From Odontocerum albicorne (lineage: Eukaryota > Arthropoda > Insecta > Trichoptera > Odontoceridae), in the NCBI GenBank assembly GCA_949825065.1, contig OX463859.1, positions 11,061,606-11,125,605 on the forward strand: a DNA stretch of 64,000 nucleotides, read 5' to 3'. Shown here in pieces: positions 20,870-30,770 of this stretch. Position numbers and translations under genes: made by a program. Position 1 is the first letter of the stretch, and each line of letters starts with the position of its first letter. The notes beneath the pieces are model-generated. The model saw only the letters and a program-made list of their open reading frames with translations, was not told where the DNA came from and ran no database searches.

Positions 20870-21130
20870 ATGCTATGTCTGAAAATCTCGTGCGCCGTTA
20901 TATATGGAATTATGTTTCTACCTATTCTATCCACATGGTCACGTCAGTACCACCTTCTCTTCTTGTTCCATTTGATAATATCCTATGTGTTACACTCTGT
21001 CTGATTTAAGATATCTGAACCTATCTCTAAGAAAATTTCCCAAGGTGATGCGTAACATTCTGACTTCAAATGATCGAAAAAGGCTCTTTCCTCTAATTGT
21101 TTCAGCACCTGTTCTCAACACTATAAGTCA
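20870..21130 (-). pseudogene. LINE C-terminal fragment
   Basis: The minus strand shows EVRMLRITLGNFLRDRFRYL and, after a shift, DIIKWNKKRRWYWRDHVDRI. This corresponds to the V.MLR...G...DR.R and W..KRR.W..HV.RM blocks of RTE-like polyproteins. It has several stops. Confidence 0.5.
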
Positions 21131-21284
21131 TACGATATTAACCAAATTAACAAAAAAACTTATTATTTTGTGTGCTTCATTTTTTGCAAATATACTAGTA
21201 CGAGTATATGTTCAACTGCAGAAAATAATTAAGATATATAAACATTCAAACCACCCTGTCCAGGGTAGACAAATTGTTATTATA

Positions 21285-21689
21285 AACGGGTCGCGGCCGC
21301 ATTGAACAAATAGGCCCGCTTTTGCACTGTCACGCCGCTCCCCGACGCAGGCGGGTTTTAATTACTTTTCTCTACGGATAACAATATTGAAAGGTACACC
21401 CGTTAGCGTCGCTGTACACGCCCAGAACTTTTTTTATTATTTTTTTGGTTGATCACCCCTGTGACGCAATCAATCTTTATATTAAAAATTTTAAGCATGG
21501 ATTCTTAAACTTTTTTTTATTGTTTCATAACTCATTGGTAATCACTGTTTCCAAATACATAATATTTCCATTAGTGCAAAAAAATTGCACATTCTAAATC
21601 ATCAACGTGCAATATTTGGTTACTCCATGTTTGGAGGATAATTTTAATTGTAGATGTTGAGTTTAGGAGGGGGCCTACTTAATAGACTA
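21285..21689. other. Unassigned; GC-richer at 21285-21420
   Basis: Contains GCGGCCGC and other CpG-rich words in the first 135 bp. It could be a decayed exon or promoter, but no frame is convincing. Confidence 0.35.
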
Positions 21690-21699
21690 GTTAATGAAT

Positions 21700-21865
21700 T
21701 TTTATTTTGTATTGTTTATTATTTTTACTCACTTATCTTCGGTTTTATGTCTGTATTTATTATTGAGTGTTTACTAGTTATACATTACAAGAATTTTATT
21801 TCTGATTTGTAAGGAGTGCCTTTGTATGATTTCAACTTTCAGCTCAAGTTTCAATATCATATATC
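21700..21865 (+). repeat. Repeat H copy
   Basis: Aligns by eye to 43080-43220, sharing AGTTATACATTACA and the flanking TCTTCG, TGAGT and ATTTCAA words at matching spacing. Class unknown. Confidence 0.45.
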
Positions 21866-21884
21866 ATTATATATTGTTTATAGT

Positions 21885-21995
21885 TAAAGCATTAACGTAT
21901 TGTTTGTACTCCCCTGAAGATGAGGTGAAAGCCTTTAAACCGGTAAGGTTATACCGTTACAAAAAATGGAATAAACAGTGTTCGATAAAATAAAT
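21885..21995 (+). mobile_element. PLE pseudo-LTR, solo
   Basis: GTTTATAGTTAAAGCATTAA joins directly to TGTTTGTACTCCCCTGAAGA, then GGTAAGGTTATACCGTTAC and the AATAAACAGTG end. The hammerhead-like core at 21914-21958 has lost GAAA (now TAAA). Confidence 0.75.
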
Positions 21996-22390
21996 TACTA
22001 TGTCACTATAGGTCCAACACATGTTTCATAGATACCATTTTTTTTAACTTGGAATGGATTTTCATGGTCACAATGACTTATATAATGAAAGTATAGAACA
22101 AGTGAACGAAACTTCTTCAATATCTAGATGTCTGAGAGATAGTATACGGGAAAATAAATATATGGCCATGCAAAGTAAAATAAGAATCTATAAAACACGC
22201 ATCGATAGATTTGTGTGTCGAATATGAAAAATATCCTCCATCGAGATACAGTTACATGTCGAATATGAGATATACAATTACCCTCTCAGAAGCAAATATA
22301 TTATAGATAACGGTGTGGCTCAATCATATGAAACCTGAGAAGTATCCAGAGTTTCCTGATAATAGACTGAGTCTGAAAGAGATATCCGCG
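21996..22390. other. Unassigned
   Basis: A loose repeat of GTCGAATATGA occurs near 22218 and 22258. No gene. Confidence 0.35.
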
Positions 22391-22541
22391 ACACCTTTAT
22401 TGCAAAGAGTGTGACCTTTATTGAAGTGTGATCTTTGCAATGTGACCTTTATTGCAGTGTGACTTTTATTGTAGTGTGACCTTTATTGCAGTGTGACCTT
22501 TATTACAGTGTGACCTTTATTGCAGTGTGACCTTTATTACA
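22391..22541. repeat. 17-bp tandem repeat, about 8 copies
   Basis: The unit is close to GTGTGACCTTTATTGCA, with substitutions and one partial unit near 22430. Confidence 0.85.
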
Positions 22542-22837
22542 AAATAGATTTTACTCGTGGATCTATTCCACATTCTTTAATGAGTATACTTGGATATTAC
22601 TTCGTAAGTGTTGTACAAGATCTGCACATGTGTTTATACATAAAAAAAATTGCTTACAGGATAAAAGGCAAACCCTTTCTTGATTGACAAACTTTCGTTA
22701 ATGTACCGGACAATTATTTACGCCGTCGTGAATTATGAATATTTTTGGTCCTGTATTTACGAACTGAGATGTTAAGAGCATCACCACTCGCACGCGGAAG
22801 GACCGTGTTGAATGAATTTTCCTACATCGATATCTTC

Positions 22838-23600
22838 CATATCTCAGTAAATAATTTGATTGCTTAGTTATCTTGTCACTAGGGTTCGATTCCTTGTGAA
22901 TTCACTCTCAAATACTAGTTTCATCATAATTTTACATTTTATTTATTCTCCGTCTTTTCTCATATCCTCATCTAATATGTCACATACTCAACTTTATGAC
23001 TTGAGTTCATTTTATTTGATTTTTTTTTGTTTCTAATAAACACATGAAACTTTCTTATTAATATTTCAAGGCAAACAAATTAGGCAGTCGATCGAAGCGC
23101 GGTTGTTATTGCGACAGGAGTTTGAATATTGGGCTTGCAGGAGCAATGATTTGTAGCAAAGGTGTGCGTGAACTTTTGAATGTGGTGTGTTTTTGATGAT
23201 TATGTGCGGCACACTATGTAATAAACATATTGGTCTGTATTGGGTGATGAAGCGTGAGGGGTTTAATTCGCGTGATATATACCATACATATGTAATTGAG
23301 TGTCACTGTTTATCGAGTTGATAAGAATATGCAACGGGGTATTGTATAATAAAAAATCAGAAAGGAATATTAATTTATTTTTCTATGTTATACGAGTATG
23401 TCCTCAGTAAGACAGGCAAACACCTAGTTTACTGAGGACACGACAGATGAAAGGCAACCAACTCAGATGAATTAAAATTGTGTCCACATTAAATTACCTT
23501 TTGTTTTTTTTTCACAAATTATGTATTTTTAAGATTTCTTGACATCTTTAAATAAATAATTACCTAAAATAAAATCTCTAAATTTGGTCAAAAAACATGG
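22838..23600 (+). repeat. SINE-G, longest copy
   Basis: Starts with a tRNA-like stretch (GCTTAGTTATCTTGTCACTA, then GGGTTCGATTCC). It runs through about 500 bp of body and ends in AATTACCTTTTG...AAATAAATAATTACC. An A-rich AAAT tail and a tRNA-like head fit a long SINE or a non-autonomous LINE partner. It carries a TACGAGTA at 23391-23398 that other copies lack. No long frame. Confidence 0.7.
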
Positions 23601-24215
23601 GTCGAATTTTATTAGTCTCTCTGTCACAAGATAATTATCAAAAACACAAAGCAAGACGTGATAATTTTACTGCAGCATTTATTAAAACTGTTTAACATTA
23701 AAAAAGATTCCAGTAAATTATTCACATACAAACAATACCAAAAAAAGTAATTTAGTTAGTGAAGCATTGTCCTGCGGACAAGTACTCACGTGTTAAACAA
23801 ACAATTGAATATCAACAACCTTTCAAGTTTTTCCGACAGAGCACTTTTTCAAAAGCTACCGACAATGATGCTAATTGACTTGTAAACCATTGATTCCTTT
23901 GAACTAAGACGTGAATAGTTAGTTAGAAATACGGTTCAATAATATATGATAGTTTACGTTTCATATATGCGGTGTTAAGTCCATTTCTGATAAGCTATTA
24001 TAAAATTACAGATTAAAGAGAAACTTGACCGTGCCGGGCTGTAGACCGACATGGATGAAGTCGTTTTATGACATTTTTGTGTTCCTGATGGAACATACAA
24101 TTTTTTTTAACAAATTAATACATATATGATACAAATATTTGCCAAGGCTATACCTATATACAAATGTATTACTTAAATAATCTTATTTATGTATTATAAT
24201 TATGAACATATATAG
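23601..24215. other. Unassigned
   Basis: AT-rich; nothing recognised. Confidence 0.35.
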
Positions 24216-24335
24216 TATTTTATTACACTTTTGTACTATAGAGAACAACCTGGAGAGTTTATTGTCATGTGAAAATCTCTTCCAACTAACCAAAAGGACA
24301 TTTAAGAGACCATCAGTAAAAACCAAACTGGCATG
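24216..24335 (-). repeat. SINE-A 3' half
   Basis: GTATTTTATTACACTTTTGT, GAACAACCTGGAGAGTTTAT and CTTCCAACTAACCAAAAGG appear in minus-strand order. The head is missing. Confidence 0.7.
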
Positions 24336-24459
24336 ACACTGCGTGGTGGCTAGTCACCTTCACAGAATCCTGGCTGCGAGTCTAGTTTGGATGATAAGAT
24401 ATCTTGTGTTTTTCAGCTGTCCTTTGCGTGACATTTATAAAGTGTTGACGAGGACAAAT

Positions 24460-24797
24460 AGGCAAGTATGTTTGGATCAAGTGAATAATTTAGTGGTGAC
24501 CTCTGTAGCCTAGTTGGTAAAAAGCCTGTCTGCCGACCCGGGATTAGATTTTTTAAAAAGGATTCTAGTCTGCTTTAAAAACAATCCGCCAGGTTATACT
24601 GTATACAGTGAAAGTGTAATAATACAATACAATGGTATTTTGAAACAAGGCAATTCTAACGTCAGAGAAATCGTAGTAGTTATACGAGTTGTATGAATGT
24701 ATAAGAGGAGAAATATGTATGTCGAGATCTGAAAAAATCTGGCGCTCTGTTTCCTACTCCCTACCCCAACAGTGGAACGTGATGGAATGTATCTATA
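24460..24797 (+). pseudogene. LINE-E 3' end interrupted by SINE-A
   Basis: TTTGGATCAAGTGAATAAT before the SINE and GGTATTTTGAAACAAGG after it are contiguous in the copy at 59.9 kb. It continues through an RGEICMSRSEKIWRSV-like stretch and ends near GTGATGGAATGTAT. There are stops and small insertions. Confidence 0.7.
24495..24633 (+). repeat. SINE-A with internal deletions, inside LINE-E
   Basis: CTCTGTAGCCTAGTTGGTAA head without B-box, then AAAAAGGATTCTAGTCTG and CGCCAGGTTATACTGTATAC. It sits at the same LINE-E position as the copy at 18593. Confidence 0.75.
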
Positions 24798-24814
24798 CAC
24801 GTTATTTGTATAAT

Positions 24815-24925
24815 TAAATACTGTTTATTCCACTTTATATAACGGTATAACCCTGCGGGTTTCAAGGTTTACTTACACCTTATTATCACGGGAGTACAAA
24901 CAAGACTGGAATAAAGTGTTTGATT
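24815..24925 (-). mobile_element. PLE pseudo-LTR fragment
   Basis: ACTGTTTATTCCACTTTATA, ACGGTATAACCCTGCGGGTT and GGAGTACAAACAAGAC in minus-strand order. The hammerhead-like core is disrupted. Confidence 0.7.
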
Positions 24926-25347
24926 AAAAAAAATTAGCTACTTAGAAATGATTCTTTAAATTTTCAAGTTTAATCAACTGAAACATGAAATATATAAATC
25001 AATTTTCTCACATAAATTTTACTTATTACAATATACGTAATATATTGAGTTTGATTGCATTTTTTATATTGATCATAAATCATCCTAGTGTGAAAAGATT
25101 GTCTATATATATATTAAAAGTAGCTTTAAAAATAATTTATTATTTTTTAATTTGAATTTAATTTATAATCTTGTACCATTAATATATAGATATGGTATAC
25201 CATATATACGTTGGTGTCTGTGTTGTGAAACATGAAAAAAGCATTTTGTTTCTTGAGTAATAAAAATTTCCCCCAAATGTTTATTAGAAATTAATTTATG
25301 TGATTTTACGACAATCCTTGTGTTTCATCATCACAACCATATTCGTT
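24926..25347. other. Unassigned
   Basis: Very AT-rich; nothing recognised. Confidence 0.4.
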
Positions 25348-25562
25348 CCACCTCTGTGGCTTAGTTAGGAAGACGTCTATCTTCAAACTCGGGGGTTACG
25401 AGTTTGATTCCCATTGGAATCTGGAGTATTGAAAAAAGGGTTTCAGTCTATTATTCCCTTAAAGTCCCTTTAACATATTTTTGGTTCGTTGGAATGATTT
25501 TCCGCTTGGAAATAAGCCAATTAGATTGTTCTGTTTACAATAAAAATATAGTACAATATATT
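25348..25562 (+). repeat. SINE-A, full length
   Basis: CTCTGTGGCTTAGTTAGGAA head, GAGTTTGATTCCCATTGGAA B-box, and a diverged tail to TATAGTACAATATA. Confidence 0.8.
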
Positions 25563-25589
25563 TTTGGTTGTTTTGCATGTGAAAGCGGC

Positions 25590-25785
25590 GTTATATACAA
25601 TACAACCTGGTGCGCTTATTGCAATGTGGCAATCGCTTTCAACTAACCAGAAAGAGGTAAAAAAAAAGCCTTAAATGAAAACCAGACTGGAATCCTTTTT
25701 AAAAAATCTGGGTTCCAGCGGGATTTGAACCCGCAACCTCCGGTCTGGGAGACAGACGTCTTACCAACTAGGCCACGGAGGTTTT
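25590..25785 (-). repeat. SINE-A with the best-preserved head
   Basis: The minus-strand head is CTCCGTGGCCTAGTTGGTAA, with GCGGGTTCAAATCCCGCTGG, which can form a T-arm-like hairpin. Its tail faces the 25348 copy, 28 bp away, in inverted orientation. Confidence 0.85.
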
Positions 25786-25789
25786 TATT

Positions 25790-25925
25790 TTTTGCAGTGC
25801 CCGAGGAGTCCGGTATCTTCCACTGAAGAGGGCATGATTTGTGGAATGTTCAATGATATCCAGATGGTAGAATTCTGGGACGATAAAAGACGAACAACAC
25901 GAAAAAAAAAAAGAATACGGTCTCA
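25790..25925 (+). pseudogene. LINE C-terminal fragment (LQCP type)
   Basis: The + frame reads LQCPRSPVSSTEEGMICG, then IQMVEFWDDKRR. It matches the minus-strand copy at 27.1 kb in ..LQCP....S.E...I.......QMVEFW. This is the zinc-binding tail found in some non-LTR polyproteins. Confidence 0.55.
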
Positions 25926-27035
25926 TCTAGTAATGTGAATCAAATACCTGCATTTAAAAATAGATAATAAAAAATATACTTGTTAAATCTAATTAATTGA
26001 CTGATTCCAAATGAATTGGTAAGAATCTCAATGGTCACGTTTTCTTTTAAGGTCCTCCAGGAATTATGAGTACACACGCTGTGGGCTCCCCTCCAGAATA
26101 ACAGGTCTCTTTGCCGACAAAGTGGAGAAGTTTGTATGACGCGCCGCGCCGCACCCGCGCCGTCGGCCATACTCCAAAAAAGTACTAAAAGACGCTTGAT
26201 ATCTTTTTTTAAGTGGATGTGGGTAACCCCTCTTTTAACATATAACATGGTAAAGGTATTTAAATTTGGACATTAAAAAAATTTGAGAAGTTGTTCTTAA
26301 AAGAAGTTAATTTTTTGACGAAATATTTCTAACCATAGTAAGTAGTACATTTATATATTATCACGTCACGCAAAAAATAGTTATCTCCAAACTTTTTTTA
26401 TCAAAGCACACGACTTTCGATTCCTCCACATTCATACATCTTATCATGCATAATATTATTTTAATCATACTTCTCTATATACCTTCCTATCCTTATACTT
26501 GACAAAAATAAAACAAATTCTAACATAAAAATACCACAAAAATAATATTAATCCACATTTAAACTGAGTTTTTCTTAACTTTCTGTTTCATTAAAAAATA
26601 TATATTTCAGGATAAAAATATTTAATACTTTACCATATACGTATGTAGTGTTAATTTAGCCCCTTAAATCACTTTTCACTCACCTGCAACAAAAGATAAA
26701 TAAATATATTAATTAAATTTTAAACAAACAGCGATGCACAGAATAAATCTATAGAGTAGGTATTACAAATTATGCAAAGTAAATGAACACCGGTCTTTGA
26801 TCGGGCAAATGGGATCACAGGGGTTAATCCATTAACCCATAGGGCACCTCTAGTCATTTAATATTAAATAGAACAACAATTTAATGCCCTGTAATTTGAT
26901 AACAAATAATCAGACTTAACAATAAAAAAAAATATGTTATCTTATTGGTGGAATCCCAGAATAATTTGTTACTAACTTGTTAACTTGATTTATTGTTTCT
27001 AAGTTTCAGATTGACCTAAATACGGTAATCACAAT
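25926..27035. other. Unassigned; small CpG-rich block at 26125-26170
   Basis: Around 26090-26250 the minus strand is open and GC-richer but matches no family I know. The rest is AT-rich without features. Confidence 0.4.
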
Positions 27036-27039
27036 GAAG

Positions 27040-27335
27040 CTAACATCCGTGTTTTATTTCAAAAAACATAAAACAGCGCCTTAAAAAATATTCCATCATC
27101 CTTATAGATGTCTCGTGACTTTTGTGATACCTTTCTACCCAAAATTCTACCATCTGGACACTACTGGACGTTCTATGAATCAAGTCCTTTTCCGAGCAAG
27201 TCATCGGGATCTTCGGACACTGCAATAAGTGTTGCATGGACTGCTTCTTCATCGCAAATACAGATAATCGATTCGTTATATAACATTACACATTTCGAAA
27301 TGTTGTCCTTGGTTCTCTTAATTATTGTACAAAAC
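27040..27335 (-). pseudogene. LINE C-terminal zinc-knuckle region (LQCP type)
   Basis: From about 27290 on the minus strand the pieces SIICICDEE, MQHLLQCPKIPMTCSEKDLI and SSSVQMVEFWVERY read in order with one frameshift. C-x-C, then H-x4-C gives the zinc-binding motif that ends several non-LTR polyproteins. The last 70 codons are open, from ATG 27252. Confidence 0.6.
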
Positions 27336-27614
27336 TTGGACATCTTCAGATTCTCAGGTGCAGTTCAGAGACAGGTGACAGTTCTTTTACAGGCAAAATC
27401 TGTCCGCTAGGGCCCCGATGTTCCTCTCCACCCGTTCATCAGAGCTATTGTAGGTTGTTTTTTTAAGACTTAGTAGCCCTAATGAGGTTGTGCCTGGATT
27501 TTTAACTAGGGGCGGGGGGCTATTGGTTGTGGTTTATGAATGAAAAAAAAAATACAAATTTTAAGTAGTTATAATCATTTCGTCACAAAACATGTAAGAA
27601 TTATTCTTTAACGC
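27336..27614. other. Unassigned, may extend the LINE upstream
   Basis: Minus-strand frames remain partly open to about 27470, but no conserved block is certain. Confidence 0.35.
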
Positions 27615-27710
27615 ACGCTCGTTGCAAACAGTACAATCTGGCGAGTTTATTGTCATATGGCAATATCTTTACAATCAACCAGAAAAAATTTAACGTGGCT
27701 TTAATTTGCG
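27615..27710 (-). repeat. SINE-A middle fragment
   Basis: ACAGTACAATCTGGCGAGTT and CAATCAACCAGAAAAAAT in minus-strand order. Confidence 0.65.
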
Positions 27711-28027
27711 TTGGAAGCTGCGTTTGGGTGTGAGCATATTCCCTATGTCGTTCAGTCGGTTAGGCAATTTTATTATACCATGCTGCTCTACTGAGTCTTA
27801 CACCCAACCTCTCCTCAATCTCCCATCCAAGATCTATTGAAGAAACTATATTAGAAGCGAGAAGGTTACACAATTATTCGTATCATTACTTTACATTAAT
27901 TCAACAAAACAGTATGACATTATTTTACATGTGACTGTTTCACTAAGCTGTTCTTTGGTAATTCAAAATATTTTTAAGTTAAATAACTAACCTTTGTTAT
28001 TTTTTATAAATAATCGTAATCCTTCAC
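27711..28027. other. Unassigned
   Basis: A slightly GC-richer 130 bp at 27715-27845, possibly a decayed LINE on the minus strand. Not certain. Confidence 0.3.
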
Positions 28028-28232
28028 GACGTCCTCCGTGACCTAACTGGTAAGATGCTTATCTGTCTACCCGGAGGTTGCGGATTCGATCCCCCATGGA
28101 ATCCACATTTTTTAAGAGTTTTCACTTAAGACCTCTTAAACATCATTATAGTTGGTTGAAAGGGATTGCCACATGGAATTAGCCCAACAGGTGGTACTGT
28201 ATACAACGAAAGTGTAATACAATACAATATAT
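28028..28232 (+). repeat. SINE-A, full length
   Basis: CTCCGTGACCTAACTGGTAA head, GCGGATTCGATCCCCCATGG B-box, and GTATACAACGAAAGTGTAAT tail. Confidence 0.85.
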
Positions 28233-28600
28233 TTTATTTGGAGTAAATTGCAATTGAATTAATAAAATTAATTTATGGTCACCCTTTCGATTTTACCCTT
28301 GACTACCGACTTGAATACACAGGAGCACCTTGCATACTTCTTCTTTTTTCTATTTTTTTCCATTCAATATTTTGACAGGTTTGACAAATCGGCAATATTA
28401 TTGTTTTCAAGTGTTGTTATGGCATCCTTCTCAAGTACCTCTCGGGCGAATTTTGTTTAATGTCACTTGTAACTTAAGTTGAAATAATAAAATTCTCTAT
28501 CGAGATTAACATCATCATTTCTGTCTCATGTTTAATACGCTGAAAATAATTTATATTTATTCACTTGCTAGAGCGCCTTTGAGGAGAGCTTGCTCTTTTA
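28233..28600. other. Unassigned
   Basis: No family recognised. Confidence 0.35.
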
Positions 28601-28604
28601 ATAA

Positions 28605-29170
28605 CGTCATCATCATCCTGTTATATAGCCCATGACTGAGCATTGTGACTCCTATATTAGCCTCTGACGACTCCTCTCCATCTATCCTTGCGATCCGCGG
28701 CTCGAAGGGCAGTTGTCAGTCACGTATTTCACTTGGTTAGTCCAACGCATTGGGATTCTTCCTCATGTGCGTCGTCCTTCTACGCCTCCAGTAACCACAA
28801 ACCTCTCCAAACTGTCTTCCTGGACACGAGCAATGTGCCCGAAGAATCGGAGGACTTGTAGAAAGCATATTGTCAAAAATCTGTCAGTGATTATCAGTTC
28901 TTCGAGAATTGAGGCGTTAGTTAACCTTGCTGTCCATGGAATTTGTAACATCTCTCGCTTGCTCTCAGAGTCGGAGTCTTCGCGCCATACATGAATATTG
29001 CGAGACGAGAGACTTAACCATGCGATGGTGATAGTCCTGTTCTTCCATATCTTTTCCAGGTTCGACACCGCATTTTTTGCCATTCCAGTTTTACTTTTTA
29101 CAGCAGCCTCGCATCCTCCATTGTTGGTAAAACTGGAGTCTAAGTAAATAACAGAGTCAGTAACCATTTC
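28605..29170 (-). pseudogene. RTE-1 polyprotein C-terminus, 134 open codons
   Basis: The minus-strand frame 29167-28763 reads YLDSSFTNNGGCEAAVKSKT, MAKNAVSNLEKIW, then after a damaged GAETW region MLQIPWTARLTNASILEELI and LQVLRFFGHIAR, ending SLERFVVTGGVEGRR. These blocks follow the RT palm in RTE elements. The copy at 44.1 kb is the same family, where the palm is also present. Downstream (28760-28610) the frame is broken but still similar. There is no palm here, so it is a 5'-truncated copy. The lack of stops suggests moderate age. Confidence 0.75.
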
Positions 29171-29171
29171 C

Positions 29172-29295
29172 AGATCATGAGCTCTCTTAACGGCTCTATA
29201 TAAATTGTTAATTTGTTATTATAATTATTATTATTATTCATAGCACAACCCAGTGAGTTTTATTACCTGGTAGTAAACTCTCTCAACCGATCAGA
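29172..29295. repeat. LINE-F 3' tip and SINE-A scrap
   Basis: GAGCTCTCTTAACGGCTCTA and TATAAATTGTTAATTTG, then TTATTATTATT, are a LINE-F end on the plus strand. CACAACCCAGTGAGTTTTAT and CTCTCAACC at 29243-29291 are a minus-strand SINE-A scrap. Confidence 0.5.
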
Positions 29296-29404
29296 CAATG
29301 ATTACTCAAATAGTCGCTCGAAGGAAGACAAAACACACAAGAGTTATATAGCTTAACATAGAAAACATTGACGGAAAATGCTTAAAGAAGATAAAAAAAG
29401 TTTA

Positions 29405-29830
29405 TTGATATCAATATAGTATATAGTTATATATCCTGAAATTACACTTGTATAATAAGACCATGGAAACAATCCATTCGAGATAGAAGTCGTCAAAATA
29501 TCTAATATTTTGCCTGTATCTCACTTAGGCCATAAATATTTATGTCCTCAGTGAGATACAGGCAAAAGCCTAGTTTACTGAGGACACGGCAAATGAAAGG
29601 CAACAAACCCAAATCCATTAAAATTGTGTGTCCGAATTAAATTACCTGTTGTTTTTTCGTAAATTATGTATATTTCTTGTCATGTGTAAAATAAATAAAC
29701 AAATTTAGGCTTATTTCATAGCATACTACTCATCAAGATACACCACTACTAATAGGAGGGCGAGTCCAGTCGCGAGGAGGCTATATGCTTTTTATCAACA
29801 GAGTACTCATATATCTTGAAATCACACATA
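29405..29830 (+). repeat. Repeat D copy split by SINE-G
   Basis: TATATCCTGAAATTACACTT and GAAGTCGTCAAAATATCTA lie left of the SINE-G insert. GGCTTATTTCATAGC and ATCAAGATACACCACTACTA lie right, ending near GTCGCGAGGAGG. The order matches the uninterrupted copy at 34.1 kb. Confidence 0.65.
29510..29705 (+). repeat. SINE-G 3' part inserted in repeat D
   Basis: TTTATGTCCTCAGTGAGATA, AAAGCCTAGTTTACTGAGGA, CAAATGAAAGGCAACAAACC and an AAATAAATAAACAAAT tail. It is 5'-truncated, as expected for a retroposed copy. Confidence 0.7.
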
Positions 29831-29835
29831 TAATA

Positions 29836-30623
29836 CAGGTAGTCGTCGACTTACGACCTATGCGACTTACGACTGTTTGACTTTACGACCACAATCCGCG
29901 ATCGGTTGTCCATCTGCGCTAAGCGTGGCTTGTATTATTATGGGCATGTTCGCATCGCGGTCAGCATTAGCTGCGGCTTCGTCCAATAAGGACGTGTTAT
30001 CTTGTTATAAGCATTTTTAAGCCCTTCCGAGATGTCTACAAAAAGGAGAATGAAAACTTCTTGCACATTTTGAAAAAAATGGACCCAAACATCGAACGAT
30101 TTGCAAGGATTGAACGGATAGCATACGACGTGTCGCGCCCATATCGTGAAATATACGAGGAGAAGAAGACACAAACAATCCAGACAAAGCTCACCATGTT
30201 TATGCAAAAAATATAAACAAGCGGCCAATAAAAAGTTTATATGTATAACAAACATATGTTTTATTAATATAATATTTAACCAATTTTACTGAAGCACAAT
30301 TTTTACTTAATTCTAACAAATGTAAAAATAAAAAACAAAGCAATACGTAAAGATATCTGAATATCAGCTGCATGCTGATATGATATGATAAAGACAAACT
30401 CGAAAAATAATAAAAAAAGAAAGCGTAGAAAACCCCGATAAATGACAGTGGGGAATGTGGGGATACACTGATTATAACAAGAACATAGAAAACAGTCTTA
30501 TAATATCATCACGCACTATAATTTGCGTATGTACGGAAATTATTACGTAAGCCGACTTACGACCAGATCAACTTACGACCTGTTTATCGGAACCGAGTGC
30601 GGTCGTAAGTCGACGACTACCTG
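29836..30623 (+). mobile_element. Pogo/Tigger-like DNA transposon, 788 bp
   Basis: Perfect 23-bp terminal inverted repeats start CAGGTAGTCGTCGACTTACG and are flanked by TA on both sides (29834-29835, 30624-30625). Further subterminal CGACTTACGAC words occur at both ends. The CAG start, TA duplication and a pogo-like C-terminal peptide inside point to the pogo/Tigger branch of Tc1/mariner. It is too short for a full transposase, so it is non-autonomous. Intact ends suggest it moved relatively recently by trans-mobilisation. Confidence 0.85.
29971..30216 (+). pseudogene. Transposase C-terminal tail, pogo-like
   Basis: An 81-codon open frame with no ATG at its beginning. It contains FKPFRDVYKKENENFLHIL, MDPNIERFARIERIA and PYREIYEEKK, and ends QTIQTKLTMFMQKI before a stop. 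The last residues QTKLTMFM resemble a PCNA-interacting box (Q-x-x-L-x-x-F-x). Drosophila pogo transposase is known to have such a C-terminal motif. DNA-binding and DDE domains are missing. Assignment rests on the element ends plus this tail. Confidence 0.55.
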
Positions 30624-30770
30624 TATATGTTAAGGCAATGAAAAAGTAAATACATTTATGTAGAAGCTATCAAAAGGTCTGGGCTTATCTCGTTACTTAC
30701 TCCCAATCGAGATACATCCCTATCAACGGGAGGACGAGCTCAGTCGCGAGGACTTCAGATATTTTTCAAT

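Larger units (their letters stand above)
29808..30770 (+). repeat. Second repeat D copy, split by the pogo/Tigger-like element
   Basis: ATATATCTTGAAATCACACA is left of the transposon. GGCAATGAAAAAGTAAATAC, AGAAGCTATCAAAAGGTCTG and CAATCGAGATACATCCC are right of it, ending near ATATTTTTCAATCC. Confidence 0.7.

Noticed and set aside
20558..21004. 148-codon plus-strand frame
   Set aside because: It overlaps a minus-strand SINE-B, a tandem duplication and a minus-strand LINE remnant. It is a chance frame.
24683..24690. TACGAGTT in LINE-E as a further motif insertion
   Set aside because: It is only a 7-of-8 match, and the extra bases relative to other copies do not fit a TA to TACGAGTA change.
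25715..25785. Possible tRNA gene on the minus strand
   Set aside because: A-box, B-box and a T-arm are present, but the sequence is the head of a SINE-A copy found many times, and the acceptor arm does not close.
25940..26248. 102-codon minus-strand frame in a GC-richer patch
   Set aside because: No domain, signal or conserved motif was seen; retained only as an unassigned block.
27108..27410. 100-codon plus-strand frame
   Set aside because: It is antisense to the LINE tail with clear QHLLQCP and QMVEFW blocks.
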